A stretch of DNA of 64,000 nucleotides from positions 7,688,001 to 7,752,000 of the forward strand of contig OX465598.1 in the NCBI GenBank assembly GCA_950022295.1. Direction: 5' to 3'. Below are positions 31,031-42,639 of the stretch, in pieces. Both the position numbers and the translations under genes were made by a program. Position 1 is the stretch's first letter, and each line of letters begins with the position of its first letter. This DNA comes from Bromus sterilis. Taxonomy: Eukaryota > Streptophyta > Magnoliopsida > Poales > Poaceae. The notes beneath the pieces are model-generated. The model ran no database searches, was not told where the DNA came from, and saw nothing but the letters and a program-made list of their open reading frames with translations.

Positions 31031-33924
31031 TTCATGCTCGTCCTCGAGTAGGTAAATGATAACGACATAATTTCTGTGGCGACATGCTAGCAACCATATA
31101 AGAACTTTGAAAAGTAAAGCAATCAAGGTTAGAAATTCAATTCAAGTCATAACATGCAAGAGTCTATATTAGCATTGAAATAAGTAACAAAATAACATAA
31201 GGTGCAAGAGCTCTCGCTGTCCGTGACTCGAATGTCTCCAAATGGTGTTTGCGTGCAAGAAGGGGGATAGGGAATACGAGAAAAATATTTATTTGTTGAG
31301 AACTCAATCTACTAAAGTTTCACACTTGGTCTTTTTTCTGGAATCTTATCTTGACTCGTCCCCAGACCACTAGCCAAGTACAAGTCAATTTGATCCACTC
31401 CTTTTTCAATATTTTGAGCACTCATGCAATGGATGAGAGTAAGCACGAGAGTTGACACTTAGGATGGCAAAGAGAGGAGTACGGAGGAGGAAGACAAAAA
31501 GGATGAGAAAGGCTCACATCAATGAGGACAATCATAGGCAAGAGATGCCAAATGATAGATATGATGTGAGGAGTAGGGATTGCCATGCAACGGATGCACA
31601 TACGAGCTAAGAAGCTCTCCAATGGAACTAGTGGGGGTGCATCTAACTTGCTCGCTCATGAAGACCTAGAGCTCGTTTGAGGAGGCTCATCCTTGGAATA
31701 TTTAAGCCAAGTTATGTAGTGTGAAGGTCCCCACATAGCTATATGCATAATGATCATCTCTATGGAGTACAAGGATATAAAGGGAGTACTAGTGTGGATC
31801 TCTCAAAAGGATAGTAGTTTTGCCCCTTTCTCTCTTTTTATTTCTTTTTCTCTTTTTTCTATTTTTTTGTGGCCTCAATGGCTCTTTCTATTTAACTCTC
31901 ATTTGTCCTCTTTGGGATCTTTTATTGTGTCCACTTTGGGATATTTTCCTCACTTAAGGGCAACACTCTATTTTACAAGAAGGTAAAGGATATCTTTCAT
32001 GCTTTACAAGGTACTCAAAATCATAAAGAAGATGTAACTATCATGATGTATGCAATGTATGTCGCTGCCAGTGTAGCAGGAACATGTATGACATGAAGAT
32101 CAAGTCATGAAGAGGTGGATGTTGCATGGCAATATATCTCGGAAAGGCTATGGAAATGCCTTGATAGGTAGGCATGGTGGCTGTTTTGAGGAAAGATATA
32201 AGGAGGTTTATGATGACAGAGCGTATCATGCCAAGGGTTTGGATGTACCGGCGAAGGTGGACACCAACTCTCGGAGTGAGAAGAAGGCAATGCACGGCAC
32301 GGGAGAGGCTAGCAAAATATGGGAAGGTGGAAGTGTCAACTTTCAATACTTACATTAGTCCGAAGAACTCATGCACTTATTATCGGTAACTCTCAATCTA
32401 ATAAGGAGGTTCACAAAGAGACAAGTACCCCGAGGAGGAGTGTATGGGGGTTTGGTTATCCTTGCGCATCCTCGACTCATGGTACGTGAGTGTACTCTAA
32501 TATTCGATCCCTCCAAAGATTAGTGATCCATCTAGTAGCTAGAGTTCTCAACTGGTTTTGTAGGTTTTGAAAATACACACGGATTGCCCAAAATACGACA
32601 CCTATCACTAATAGGCTAGAGCTCTTGACACCAAAAGTTCAGACATTACTCACATCAATACCTCAAAACTATTGCAAGTTACTACTAGAATTAAATAGCA
32701 ACCTCAATTACCTACTTTCAAGACAAGACACTACTCAGTGCAACAACCAACTCTCTTTAACAAGATAAACATGAAGACTAAAAAGAGTTCCAGCAACAAA
32801 CTAAACAAAAGCCAAGGCTCTTGCTAAAGACAAACTAAGACTAAAACTAAACATGGCAGCAGCTACGAAAAGATAAAGAACACACAACAGCAAAAAGATA
32901 AGCAGGAAAAATCCTATGATGTGTTCTAGATTTTGAAAGTGGAGCGTGTTTCTCTCCCACACAAAGTAAGATGGGGTCTAACTTGTTATGACCAGCAAGA
33001 AAAACTAAAGAAAACTAAAAATAAAACCTAAGAGCGAGACGCTCCAAGCATAGCACATAACGCATGAAGTGATAAAAATATAGTGAGACGAAGGACGAAC
33101 TGATGATTGTTGATGGAGAAGGGGATGCACCGGGGCATCCCCAAGCTTATGCGCTTGAGTCTCCTTGAATATTTATTGGGGATGCATGGGGGCATCCCCA
33201 AGCTTGAGCGCTTGACACTCCTGGATCTTCTTTCATCATCTTCCATAGCACACTTGAAAACTCCCTTCATACATAACTCATCATATGCTGATTAGAGAGG
33301 TTAGTACCCTTAATAAAATATTTTTTCCCCACTGGATATAAATATATTCTTGAAGAGCTACTGTTTCTCAAGAGTGCCAAAAAGTTTTTGCAAAGAAAAA
33401 GCAAGCTTAAGGTTTGCAAAAGTGAAGAGAGGCAAAACTTGGCAGAATCTGTGAAAAACAGAACAGCAGGTAGTAGAGAATTTTTTCGGGGCACTTCTGC
33501 AACTCAAATCAAAAAACTCGGAACATACGGAAGTTTCACAATTGTATAGAGCACGCTGTCAAAACAATTCAGATCAAAAAGATGATCTGGTGATTTTATT
33601 CGAATTTTTCTGTCAAGGGACAGAATCTGTTTTCTGGACAGCATGTCACAACTTTTGCTTTCCTTATCATAAGAGGCTATAACTTGGCACAAAGCTGAAA
33701 AATAAAGATACAATGATGTTGCTACAGTACTAACAAACATCAAGACACAACAAAAAGAAAAAATAAACCTAAATTCGTTGCGGGCTGCCTCCCGAAAGCG
33801 CTTTCTTTTATGCCTTTAAGCTAGGCATGATGCAAAAGAAGAATCAAGTTTTATCAAGAGAAAGAGAATAACTAGCCCGAGTAACGGACTCAAAATGTAA
33901 CTTGATTTTCTTTCTAGGGAAGTG
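31031..33924 (-). other. Non-coding interior of element C1
   Basis: About 2.9 kb without a coding frame above 101 codons. Two copies of a gcatccccaagctt motif followed by gcgcttga occur at 33135-33215, resembling extra polypurine tracts. The position corresponds to where pol would be in an autonomous element, but I see no recognisable pol remnant. Confidence 0.6.
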
Positions 33925-35931
33925 TTACATCCCTTTCTTGAGAGGGAATTGGAATTTTATATTCCCCTCTTTCATGTCAATAACCGCACCAACGGTGCGA
34001 AGAGAAGGACGTCCCAAAATAATTGGACACAAAGGTTCACACTCTATATCCATAACAATAAAATCAACGGGAACATAGTTGTCATTGACAATGATAAGAA
34101 CATCGTCGATCTTCCCCAAAGGTTTCTTCACGGAAGAATCAACAAGACGAACACCAAAAGAACAAGACTCAAAGGGCTTCAATTCAAACATATCATATAT
34201 TCTTTTGGGCATAACGGAGGTACTAGCTCCAACATCACATAAAGCATAGCAAGAGAAGTTATTTAATTTAATTTTGATCATAGGGTCCCAACCATCATCT
34301 AGCTTCCTAGTTATGGAGGCTTCTACTCTAAGCTTCTCCTCCCTAGCTTTGATGAGAGCATTTGTGATATGCTCCATGAAGGCAAGATTAAGTGTGCTAG
34401 TGTGGGGGTCTCTAGACATTTTGTGTAGCAAGCTAATAACTTCTGAGAGGGTGCAACTATCAAAATCAATATCACTACTATCAAAGGTGGTAGTAGTGTC
34501 GTCTAGGCTCACTTGTTTGAAACCCTCTATGTTCATAGGAGTTTCTTCATCTTCGGTTGAGGTATTAGCATCACCATTAATAGGTCCAACGGGACTAGGA
34601 GTGCATTGGGTGCTAATAGTTTGGGTGTCCTCAACAATTTGGATAGTGGCAACTGTGTGGTGTGTAGGAAGGCTCTTAATTCTATCCTCTTCCTCTTTTT
34701 CTCTAGCCCACCTTTCTTTAAGTTTAGCCATCATCCTAATATTTTCATTAATTTGTAATTGGATAGCATTAAAAGGAGTGGCCTTATTCTCCTCAAGGGG
34801 AGAGGTTCTAATTTTAAGCATCTCAATATCAAGGGCTAAGCTTTCTACCTTCAAAGAGAGATTATCTAATTTACCTAATTTCTCCTCTACATTTTTATTG
34901 AAGGCTTTTTGGGTAGTGATAAAATCTCTAAGCATGTTTTCCAATTCAGAAGAGGGGTTCTTGTTGCTAGGGTAGGTGTTGTTGTTCCCATAGTTGGATG
35001 GAAACGGTCTAGGATTGTTAGCAAAATTACCCCTATAAGCATTGTTGTTGAAGTTGTTTCTAGCAATAAAGTTCACATCTACTTGTTCTTGGGAAACCAA
35101 AGAAATTAAAGGGACATCACGAGGATCAATAGAGGGTTGCTTGGTAAGTACAGACATAATTAAGTCAACTTTTTCATTGAGGGAGGTAACTTCCTCGACA
35201 GAGTTTACCTTCCTACCTGTTGGAGCGCGTTCGGTGTGCCATTGGGAATAATTGGTCATCATCTCATCGAGAAGCTTTGTGGCAGCACCAAGTGTAGTTG
35301 ACATAAAGGTTCCTCCCGCGGCCGAATCTAACAGGTTCCGCAAGGTAAAGTTCAAGCCTGCATAAAAAGTCTGGATAACCATCCAGGTAGTCAAACCATG
35401 TGTAGGGCATTTCTTAATAAGAGATTTCATTCGTTCCCAAGCTTGCGCAACGTGTTCATTATCCAATTGCTTAAAATTCATAATGTTACTCCTTAATTGG
35501 ATAATTTTAGCAGGTGGGTAGTACTTCCCTATAAAAGCATCTTTGCACTTATCCCAAGAATCTATGCTATTCCTAGGCAAAGATTGAAACCAGACTTTAG
35601 CGTCTCCCCTTAAAGAGAAAGGAAAGAGCTTGAGCTTAACAATATCACCTTCTACTTCTTTATACTTTTGCATATCACATAATTCAACAAAATTGTTCAA
35701 GTGTAAAGCAGCATCATCTCCAGCACCAGAGAATTGGTCTCTCATAACAAGGTTTAGCAAGGCAGGTTTAATTTCATAAGAGATAGCTGAAGTGGCAGGT
35801 GTGGCAATAGGGGTGCAGATAAAGTCTTGGTTGTTGTGACTAGTGAAGTCACACAACTTGGTGTTTTCAGTGGTACCCATAGCAGCAGCAAGTGTGGCAG
35901 ATTTTTTTGTGATTTTTGATATAAGACTCAA
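33925..35931 (-). CDS. Gag-protease polyprotein of element C1 (Athila lineage)
   Basis: A 668-residue open frame without interruptions. Residues about 45-240 form the retrotransposon gag core (KPALLNLVMRDQFSGAGDD, LKLFPFSLRGDAKVWFQSLP, WDKCKDAFIGKYYP, QAWERMKSLIKKCPTHGL). Then comes an Asn-rich linker (NNNAYRGNFANNPRPF) and a charged coiled-coil region around 330-420. The C-terminal 105 residues are a retropepsin-like fold with the active-site motif CDVGAS followed by SVMP and ILGRPSL. No CCHC knuckle is evident, and it stops at KKGM before any reverse transcriptase. The intact frame in an element lacking pol suggests that gag is still, or was recently, under selection for packaging. Found in minus orientation with its 5' LTR at 36040-37667. 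Confidence 0.88.
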   Translation of the reverse strand: MSLISKITKKSATLAAAMGTTENTKLCDFTSHNNQDFICTPIATPATSAISYEIKPALLNLVMRDQFSGAGDDAALHLNNFVELCDMQKYKEVEGDIVKLKLFPFSLRGDAKVWFQSLPRNSIDSWDKCKDAFIGKYYPPAKIIQLRSNIMNFKQLDNEHVAQAWERMKSLIKKCPTHGLTTWMVIQTFYAGLNFTLRNLLDSAAGGTFMSTTLGAATKLLDEMMTNYSQWHTERAPTGRKVNSVEEVTSLNEKVDLIMSVLTKQPSIDPRDVPLISLVSQEQVDVNFIARNNFNNNAYRGNFANNPRPFPSNYGNNNTYPSNKNPSSELENMLRDFITTQKAFNKNVEEKLGKLDNLSLKVESLALDIEMLKIRTSPLEENKATPFNAIQLQINENIRMMAKLKERWAREKEEEDRIKSLPTHHTVATIQIVEDTQTISTQCTPSPVGPINGDANTSTEDEETPMNIEGFKQVSLDDTTTTFDSSDIDFDSCTLSEVISLLHKMSRDPHTSTLNLAFMEHITNALIKAREEKLRVEASITRKLDDGWDPMIKIKLNNFSCYALCDVGASTSVMPKRIYDMFELKPFESCSFGVRLVDSSVKKPLGKIDDVLIIVNDNYVPVDFIVMDIECEPLCPIILGRPSLRTVGAVIDMKEGNIKFQFPLKKGM

Positions 35932-36014
35932 AGATAAAAACTGAAAGGTAAACTAACAAGACTAAAAAACAAAGGTAAAGGGTAGTGTGCAACTCCCCTA
36001 TCTTAGCACTCGGA

Positions 36015-36033
36015 GTCCCCGGCAACGGCGCCA
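36015..36033 (-). other. Primer-binding site of element C1
   Basis: Minus strand tggcgccgttgccggggac, the classic site of Athila-lineage elements (Asp-tRNA type), 6-7 bases inside the LTR. Confidence 0.85.
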
Positions 36034-36039
36034 CAAATT

Positions 36040-37667
36040 TGCTTGATGGCTTCTCGCCCCTCGTTGGTTACCCCAAGTGGAAGGTTTGAGATGCAGTGCA
36101 GCAGCAAGTTTCCCTCGGTGAAGATACCAAGGTTTGTCTCCAGTAGGACTCCAGAGATGATAAGTAGGTGTCAGCGGCGCAACCGACGCGAACCTGCACA
36201 CAAACACAAATAACTTTGTTCCCAACGAAGTTCAGAGAGGTTGTCAATCTCTCCGGTCTTGTTGTTCACAAAGGATCAAACACAAGGGATAATGATAGAA
36301 ACTGAAAGTAAAAGCAGAAAAGTAAATGAGCGTGGAAACAGTAATGAGGATATGGACCGGGATACGTGATGTTCACTAGTGATGTCTCTCTCCCAAAAGA
36401 CGATAAAACTGCTATGCGAGGTGAACAAATTACAGAAGGACAATTGACAGGATTATGAACGCACCGCAATGCTAACTATGCTACAAAAGAAAGGAAGAGG
36501 CTCAAAAGCATGGGCAGTACGCCAAAATAAGTAGACCGAAATCCAACTACATCTACTACTAATCATCCACCTTGAGATATCTATCCAGAACATCTCGCTG
36601 GTATTAAGTTGCGAGCCCCACCCAAAGTGTAAACCCAAAGCAACAGACAACTGCATTAAAAAGCACTTTGCGTAAAGTAAAACAATCCTTGCAACCGCGG
36701 TTACAAGCACCGTTGTTTTCCCCCTTGTGGCAACAGCACATCCCCTAGACTCATGTTTCTGTCACTCAAGCGTGTCATCGGGGGGCATGAACCCACAATC
36801 GAGCATAACGTTCCCTCTTGGGGTTACTACCTACTACTTGGCCAAAGCAATAAACAGCAACGGAGAACATGCAAGAATTACTTAGGAACAAAAATATAAG
36901 AGATAAGAACCAAATATATTACTCAATCACAATCTGAACATAATCTCATAATCCATCAGATCCCATCAAACTCAGCATAGCAACAGCAGAAAGATTACAA
37001 AAGTGCCTCGATCATGTAGGGCAGCTCACGAGGTCTAAACCATGAAGAACAAAGAGGGGAGGAGAACATCACATAGCTATTGATCACCGACCCATGGTCC
37101 AAAGGAAACTACTCACGAGACATTCGGGAAGCATCCATGGTGGAGAGGAGACTCCCGGAGGTTGGCCCTCCCTCCGGCAGGGTGCCGGGAAGAGGTCTGC
37201 TGGTGCTCCCAATCTCGGAAGCGCGTCGGCGGTGGAACAGAGGCGAGATCGCGAAAAAGGGTTCTGTCCTTGAGGGTTTCCCGAGACAGAGAATATATAG
37301 GCGAAGGGGGGAAACCAGGGGGGCACCAGGGGTCCAGCGCCCCCCTGGCGCGGCCAGCCCCTGGGGCGCGCCACCAGGGCGCCTGGGCCCCTGGTGGTGG
37401 CCCTCTAGCCCCACTCAGGTTCTTCCGGAAGGTTCTTCTGCGCTGATTTTTTATCTGAATTTTCCCAAATTTTTGGAGCACTTTTTATATGGGGGAAAAC
37501 TGAAATAGAAAAACAGCAGAAAACAGGAACTGGCACTGTGGTGCACTGAGTTAATAGGTTAGTCCAAATATGATCAAAAGTGTATGAAAGTGTATCTAGA
37601 TCATAGCAATATCACACAAAACATGCATGGAGCAAGCAGAAATTATAGATACGTTTTGGAGGTATCA
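36040..37667 (-). repeat. 5' LTR of element C1
   Basis: About 1.63 kb. It is nearly identical to the 3' LTR over most of its length, but the innermost 80 bp (36040-36120) are clearly different and the inner end reads tgcttgatggcttctcgccc instead of the tgatgtgcgagg start seen in the other two C-type LTRs. The inner boundary is therefore approximate. Confidence 0.82.
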
Positions 37668-39147
37668 CCAACGCAGCTGCTATTGATTTGAAGTCGACGA
37701 GTTCTGGGGCGGCAGCCAAACATCTCGAGGACCTCTCGGCTGCCGCTGGTCAATCTGGGCCGACGACGACTCCTGCCGTTTCGGCTGCGGGTGTAGTTCC
37801 TGGTGTGCCTTCTTTTGAGGCGCCTGGTGATGTTGCTCCTGAGCCCAAGCCGACTGAACTTGGTTCTTTGTATTTTGGCCGTCTTGATCTGGCGATTGAA
37901 GACAAGGCCCGTGTTTTCGACCATGTCTCCAAGCTGGTAAGATGATTCCTGTCTGTGTTACTTTATCATCGGGGGCACGGCAGTGCTCCCGATGGGAGTA
38001 GCCCCCGAGGCTAGAAGTAACTGTTTGCAGTTGCTTGTAGTCTTGTCTTTCCTTAACACCTGATTGCCTGGTATTTGTAGCCTGTTTTCCAACACTGTGA
38101 GCGTTTGATGATTGACGCTGAGCGTTGGCAACGGGCCCACGATTCTGCCCAGGATGCCTTGTCTGCTATGGATGGTGAGTTTTTTGTTTTTGCGCTGCTG
38201 AGCTTTGGGCGCTTCGTCTTTTGTTCTGAGTGTTGTCTTGCCTTGTAGATCATCGCCAGGTAGCCGAGAAGCAAGCCAAGAAGGCGGAAAATACGGTTTC
38301 CGTTCTCAAGGCTGCCTTGGCTTCCCAGGAGGCGGAGTTGCACGGTCAACATGAGGAGCTGTTTCGCCTTCGCCAGCCTGAGGACGCGCGTGCGCGGGTG
38401 GAAGCAGTCGAGGGCAAACGTCTTCGCTCTTTGGCGGACTCGCTTGTGTGTAAGTTTTGGTATTCAACCATTGGTCTTGATGTTCCTACTGTCTTCCCCT
38501 GGTGACGTTTCTTTGCTTGGTGCAGCTGTTGTAGGTGCGAAGCCGGTAGAGACTGCTGCGTCAGGGTCTGGAATTCTCCAAGGTGTTGTGGATGCTGTTG
38601 CAAAGGCTGTTTCGGTGGTCGGAGACGTCTGCGCCCGGGCTTCCAATCTTGTGGGGCTAGCGCACGAGCACCTTATGTCGGAGGGTTCAAAGGTGCCTGA
38701 TGGCCTGGGCGCTCGGGTGGCTGCATTCGGCCCCGATGGGAGACGTGTGGTGGAGCTGGTTGCAGAGAGCATGGTGAGTGGTTCTTCCACGGCCTTGTCG
38801 TCATTATAGGGCATGGGGTTTCCTTTGATGATTCCTTGGTTGAGACCATCCTGGAGTATTCTGATGAGCAGGACGACCGAGCCGATAAGCTGGCTCGTCG
38901 TCTGCAACAGGTTGTGGATGCTCAGGGTCCCCCTGACGTAGGTGAGGGGGAGGCATAGTAGTGTTGCGTCGCTTTGAAACTTTGTCTGTAATTCGTGACT
39001 CCATTGTGATGGTTGATCTTTTGCTACCTTTATCTGAGTGACTGCTTGGCTGTTCCTCTTGCTGTTTTTGATTTCTTTGTTTTGTTCATCTTGCGGTAGG
39101 CCACTCCGAGCGTTCTTCGTCCGTGGAGTTTGATGTGCGAGGTGATG

Positions 39148-41276
39148 TGTTGGAAATATGCCCTAGAGGCAATAATAAAATGTTATTATAAATATTTCCA
39201 TGTTCGTAATTAATGTTTATATTTCTATGCTATAATTGCAATGACCCTGACTATGAGATTCAGAAGAAAACTCACTTGCATGTGTGGAAATGTAAACACC
39301 AAGAGTTCCTGGTTTAGCCTCTAAGACCAGCTCATGTGCTAACTGATGATTACGTTTTCTTAATCATGGACATTGTTCTTGTAACAAGGATGTCAGTAGC
39401 AATGGGAACATATTGTTAGCAGAACAATGATGTTGAACCGACCCCAGTATTGAATGATATACTTAGAGATCACATCGTAACTACGTTATAAGTCATATCA
39501 TGAATTGTTATCATATACGTAATTCCTTAGACCATGAGAGTATCGAGTTGCTTCACACAGGAAGACATGCTTTGGTTCTTAGATGAATCCTCCCGTAAAT
39601 GGGAAGTAGTAAAATAAGTTCTGGGTATGTCAGATGGTGTGGCTAGTGACTGTGATAGTTCAAGAATGGGATTTGCTCCTTCACGATGAAGAGATATTGA
39701 CTTTGGGCCCACTCGGTATGACGGTATCTATTCTAGTCTGGCCAGACGCATTGTGATTTAATCACGGGGATACCGGAATACGATAACGAGAAAATGGACA
39801 AACGAGCAAAGAGGATAACGAGTGGCTTGTGTTCAAGAAGTTGTTACACATGGGTGCCAAACATCTCTCCTCTAACTTTGTCATATATCATGAAGCAAAG
39901 GGAATGGTACATGAATAAACATAATGGTTCACTCGAAGTTTCTTCGTGTATGTGCGGGAGTCAACATGGGTGTCCATGGCTCCGTTGTTGATTATTGGCT
40001 ATTGACAAAAGGTTGTTGACCTATGTCCGGAAGATGTTCTGAGTCATGTCCGCATTATACCGAACCTATTGGGTCACACACTTAACGAGCAGTAGTCTGT
40101 TAGAATACTGGAATGGTAGAAGGTTTAGTGGAAGCAAAGCAGAATAGTTCATACGGGTACCGGAAGTAGTTTCGGAGATTTATGGAATTGTTCATAAGGG
40201 CACCAGAAGTAGTTCTGGGTATTTAAGGATATGTCCGGATCACTCTGGAGTAGTCCCAGGTGGTTCCGAATCATATGAGAATGGTACTGGGGAAGTCCTG
40301 GATCAACCGGAATAGTTTCTGGATAATCGCTGGGCGTCCTGACAACCTTCGCGGTCATCGGGTGGCTTAAATTGTAACTCGGATGGTTTTGTAAACTATC
40401 CGGATGGCTCCGGAACGTCCGAGAACGGTCTCGGAAGGTCCTGGAAGTGCTCCAGAAGTGTCCGGAATGTCCCGAAACGGTCCCGGTATGTCCCGGAAGG
40501 TCCTGGAAGCTTCTAGAAGGTCATGGAAGGTTCCGGAAGGTTCCGGGAAGTACCACCCACTCCCCTGCGCCCCTAGCCTTGGGGGGCAAGCCACCTAGGC
40601 TGCCCTGGCCGGCCAGGTGGTGGGGGCGCACCAAAAAGGGGTGGGAGATCCTCCAGGTGGGATTTCCAAATACCATTATGGAAGGTTTCCGGTGGGAAGG
40701 TATGTGTAGGTTTGGAAGGCTTGGGAGTCCAAGTTGGACTCCCAAACCTCCTTGAGCTGCGCCCTAGGCCCCTTGGCCACCTATATAAGGTGAGCCAAGG
40801 GTGGGGGGAAGATACACACAAGTCTCTGGCGCCCCCTGGCTCTCCCTAGTTGCCCGTTGCTCCACTTTTAGACCCCGGTTTAGACGCTGTTCTAGATCGG
40901 AATCCGTTAGGGTTTTCTCCCTCTAGTTTTCTCGGTGGCGTTCATCTCTGGACGGCGGAGCGCTGCTGGATTTCTGCTACGGGATGTGTGGATACTAATG
41001 GAGGGGTCGTACCTTCGACCCTTCTTCGAGGAGCTTGTTCATGGGACTTGTCCGTGGGACTAGATCGCGGGACTTGTTCGTGGGATTGATCGAGGGACTG
41101 TTCCTGGGAGAACTTGCGAGATCTACTTCCACTACGTCCACGAGCTTCACCAACTCTACTTCCGCTACATCGGTTGGTGAGCCATGACCTAAAACCATGT
41201 ATGCAATCTTCTTGGATGATCTTGGGTTCTTGATTCGTAGGCCGAATTTTTTTGTTTTCTACTACGTTTCCCAACA
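39148..41276 (+). repeat. 5' LTR of element D
   Basis: 2129 bp, tgttggaaatatgccctag to actacgtttcccaaca. It contains a run of ggaaggt/ccggaa-type short repeats (40380-40560) and a TATA box at 40782-40788. Confidence 0.94.
40782..40788 (+). promoter_or_regulatory. TATA box of element D 5' LTR
   Basis: tatataa in ggccacctatataaggtgag; the same site in the 3' LTR is at 47957-47963. This matches the known BARE/WIS promoter layout. Confidence 0.6.
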
Positions 41277-41277
41277 G

Positions 41278-41289
41278 TGGTATCAGAGC
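41278..41289 (+). other. Primer-binding site of element D
   Basis: tggtatcagagc, complementary to the 3' end of initiator methionine tRNA, standard for Copia elements. Confidence 0.85.
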
Positions 41290-42639
41290 GATCCTTGATT
41301 AGATGCATGTTTAGGTAGATCATATGTTGATATGAGGCATTGATTTTCTTGTTTGCTTCCCTATCATGTGATCTTTTCTTTGCTCGACGGCATGATGTGA
41401 TTTTGCTACAAGGTTTGAGTTTTACCATGATCCTTCTATGCTGCTCTTAGTATGCTGGTTGCCTTGATCATGGACTACATCAAATTCCTTGGATCTCATC
41501 CTAGTCTTGCTATAGAAAATTTTACATGAACGGGCTTGTGGATTTTATGAACTCAAATCCACACGGGGGTCACGCGTTTAATGAAGTTTGGCTTGTGGCA
41601 TTAGTTGCTACACGCACCCCGTATGTTAAACTAGCAACAAAAGAAGTATCGTGTTTTGTTTTGTCTAGGGTTTCTCGTTTGCCTTGTAAACCTTCTTAAC
41701 AACCACGATAAAAGTTGCAACAACCCGTGTAGATGGCGATCTAACTCGTTTTTGCAGAGCATGCATGTGATGTGGTATAGCCTTCAAGATTTGCAATGTG
41801 TTTGTATGAGATGCTATATGTTATGTAATATTTATTCGCGACCTGCGTGTCGTGGTACGGCATGATGACTGGAGTCATATGATTGTCACTTAATTATGGC
41901 CTGCGTGCCAGAACTGTTTATTAGCTCGAGGCAAAGCAATAGATAGATGCAAGGTGATGATCTACGATGCGGAGGTGGACCCCGACGCACATGCCGGAAG
42001 CCGTGGTGATGTTCCCGGCGCCAAGGACAAAGTTGGTGGACACGGTGACTTCAACCACGACGACGTGAAGACAATGAAGACTTCACGAAGCAAAGGGCTA
42101 TACTATATCACATAATTTATGAACTGCCTGTGATGTTTATCCCTTTGATGCACCCTTGTTTGATGCGCGGTAGTCGTGTTTTATTAGGGTGATCTCTCGC
42201 AAAACAATATCAAGTTGATAGTGTTCTTCCAACTGTAGCACCGTCTATACTATGTTTCACACCGGAGCAGGTCATGTCACATGGGTGCACACGGTGTGAC
42301 GCATAAAAGGCGGGTGTGTTAAAAGAACACACAGCATATTACACTTGGTTGTCTTAACGGTTTGGATAAAAGTTTGCTACCGGAACACGCCCATCGAAAG
42401 ATGAACAAGAATCACCTTTGGCGTGATTGGCAAGTTGGTCTACCGGTCCAGTCTAAGTCATCAGTGATGTCACATCAATGGCGGACGATTGGGTTGGATC
42501 TTGAATCACTCCAGCATCAATTACGAGAGATATTGATCTGAGTGAGAGCGCACTTAGTAATTAATTTTATTAATCACAAGTGCAACTTAATTATGAACAA
42601 AGTCTTAGTATTTGCATTATCATTGTAGAATAATGGCTC

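Larger units (their letters stand above)
27616..37667 (-). mobile_element. Element C1: Athila-lineage Gypsy retrotransposon with gag-protease only
   Basis: 3' LTR 27616-31014 (interrupted by solo LTR H) and 5' LTR about 36040-37667. The target duplication is ccagc (27611-27615) and ccaac (37668-37672), one mismatch. The primer-binding site complement gtccccggcaacggcgcca is at 36015-36033 and a polypurine tract lies next to the 3' LTR. The interior of 5.0 kb encodes one gag-protease ORF (33925-35931) and then about 2.9 kb without coding capacity. The lineage resembles Sabrina/Fatima/WHAM of Triticeae; the exact family is not assigned. It is inserted in element A's antisense gene. Confidence 0.88.

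Noticed and set aside
27628..39147. C-family LTR starting at the second tgatg (27628 and 39143)
   Set aside because: With that start no target duplication is found for C1 or C2. Starting at tgatgtgcgagg gives ccagc/ccaac and gagtt.
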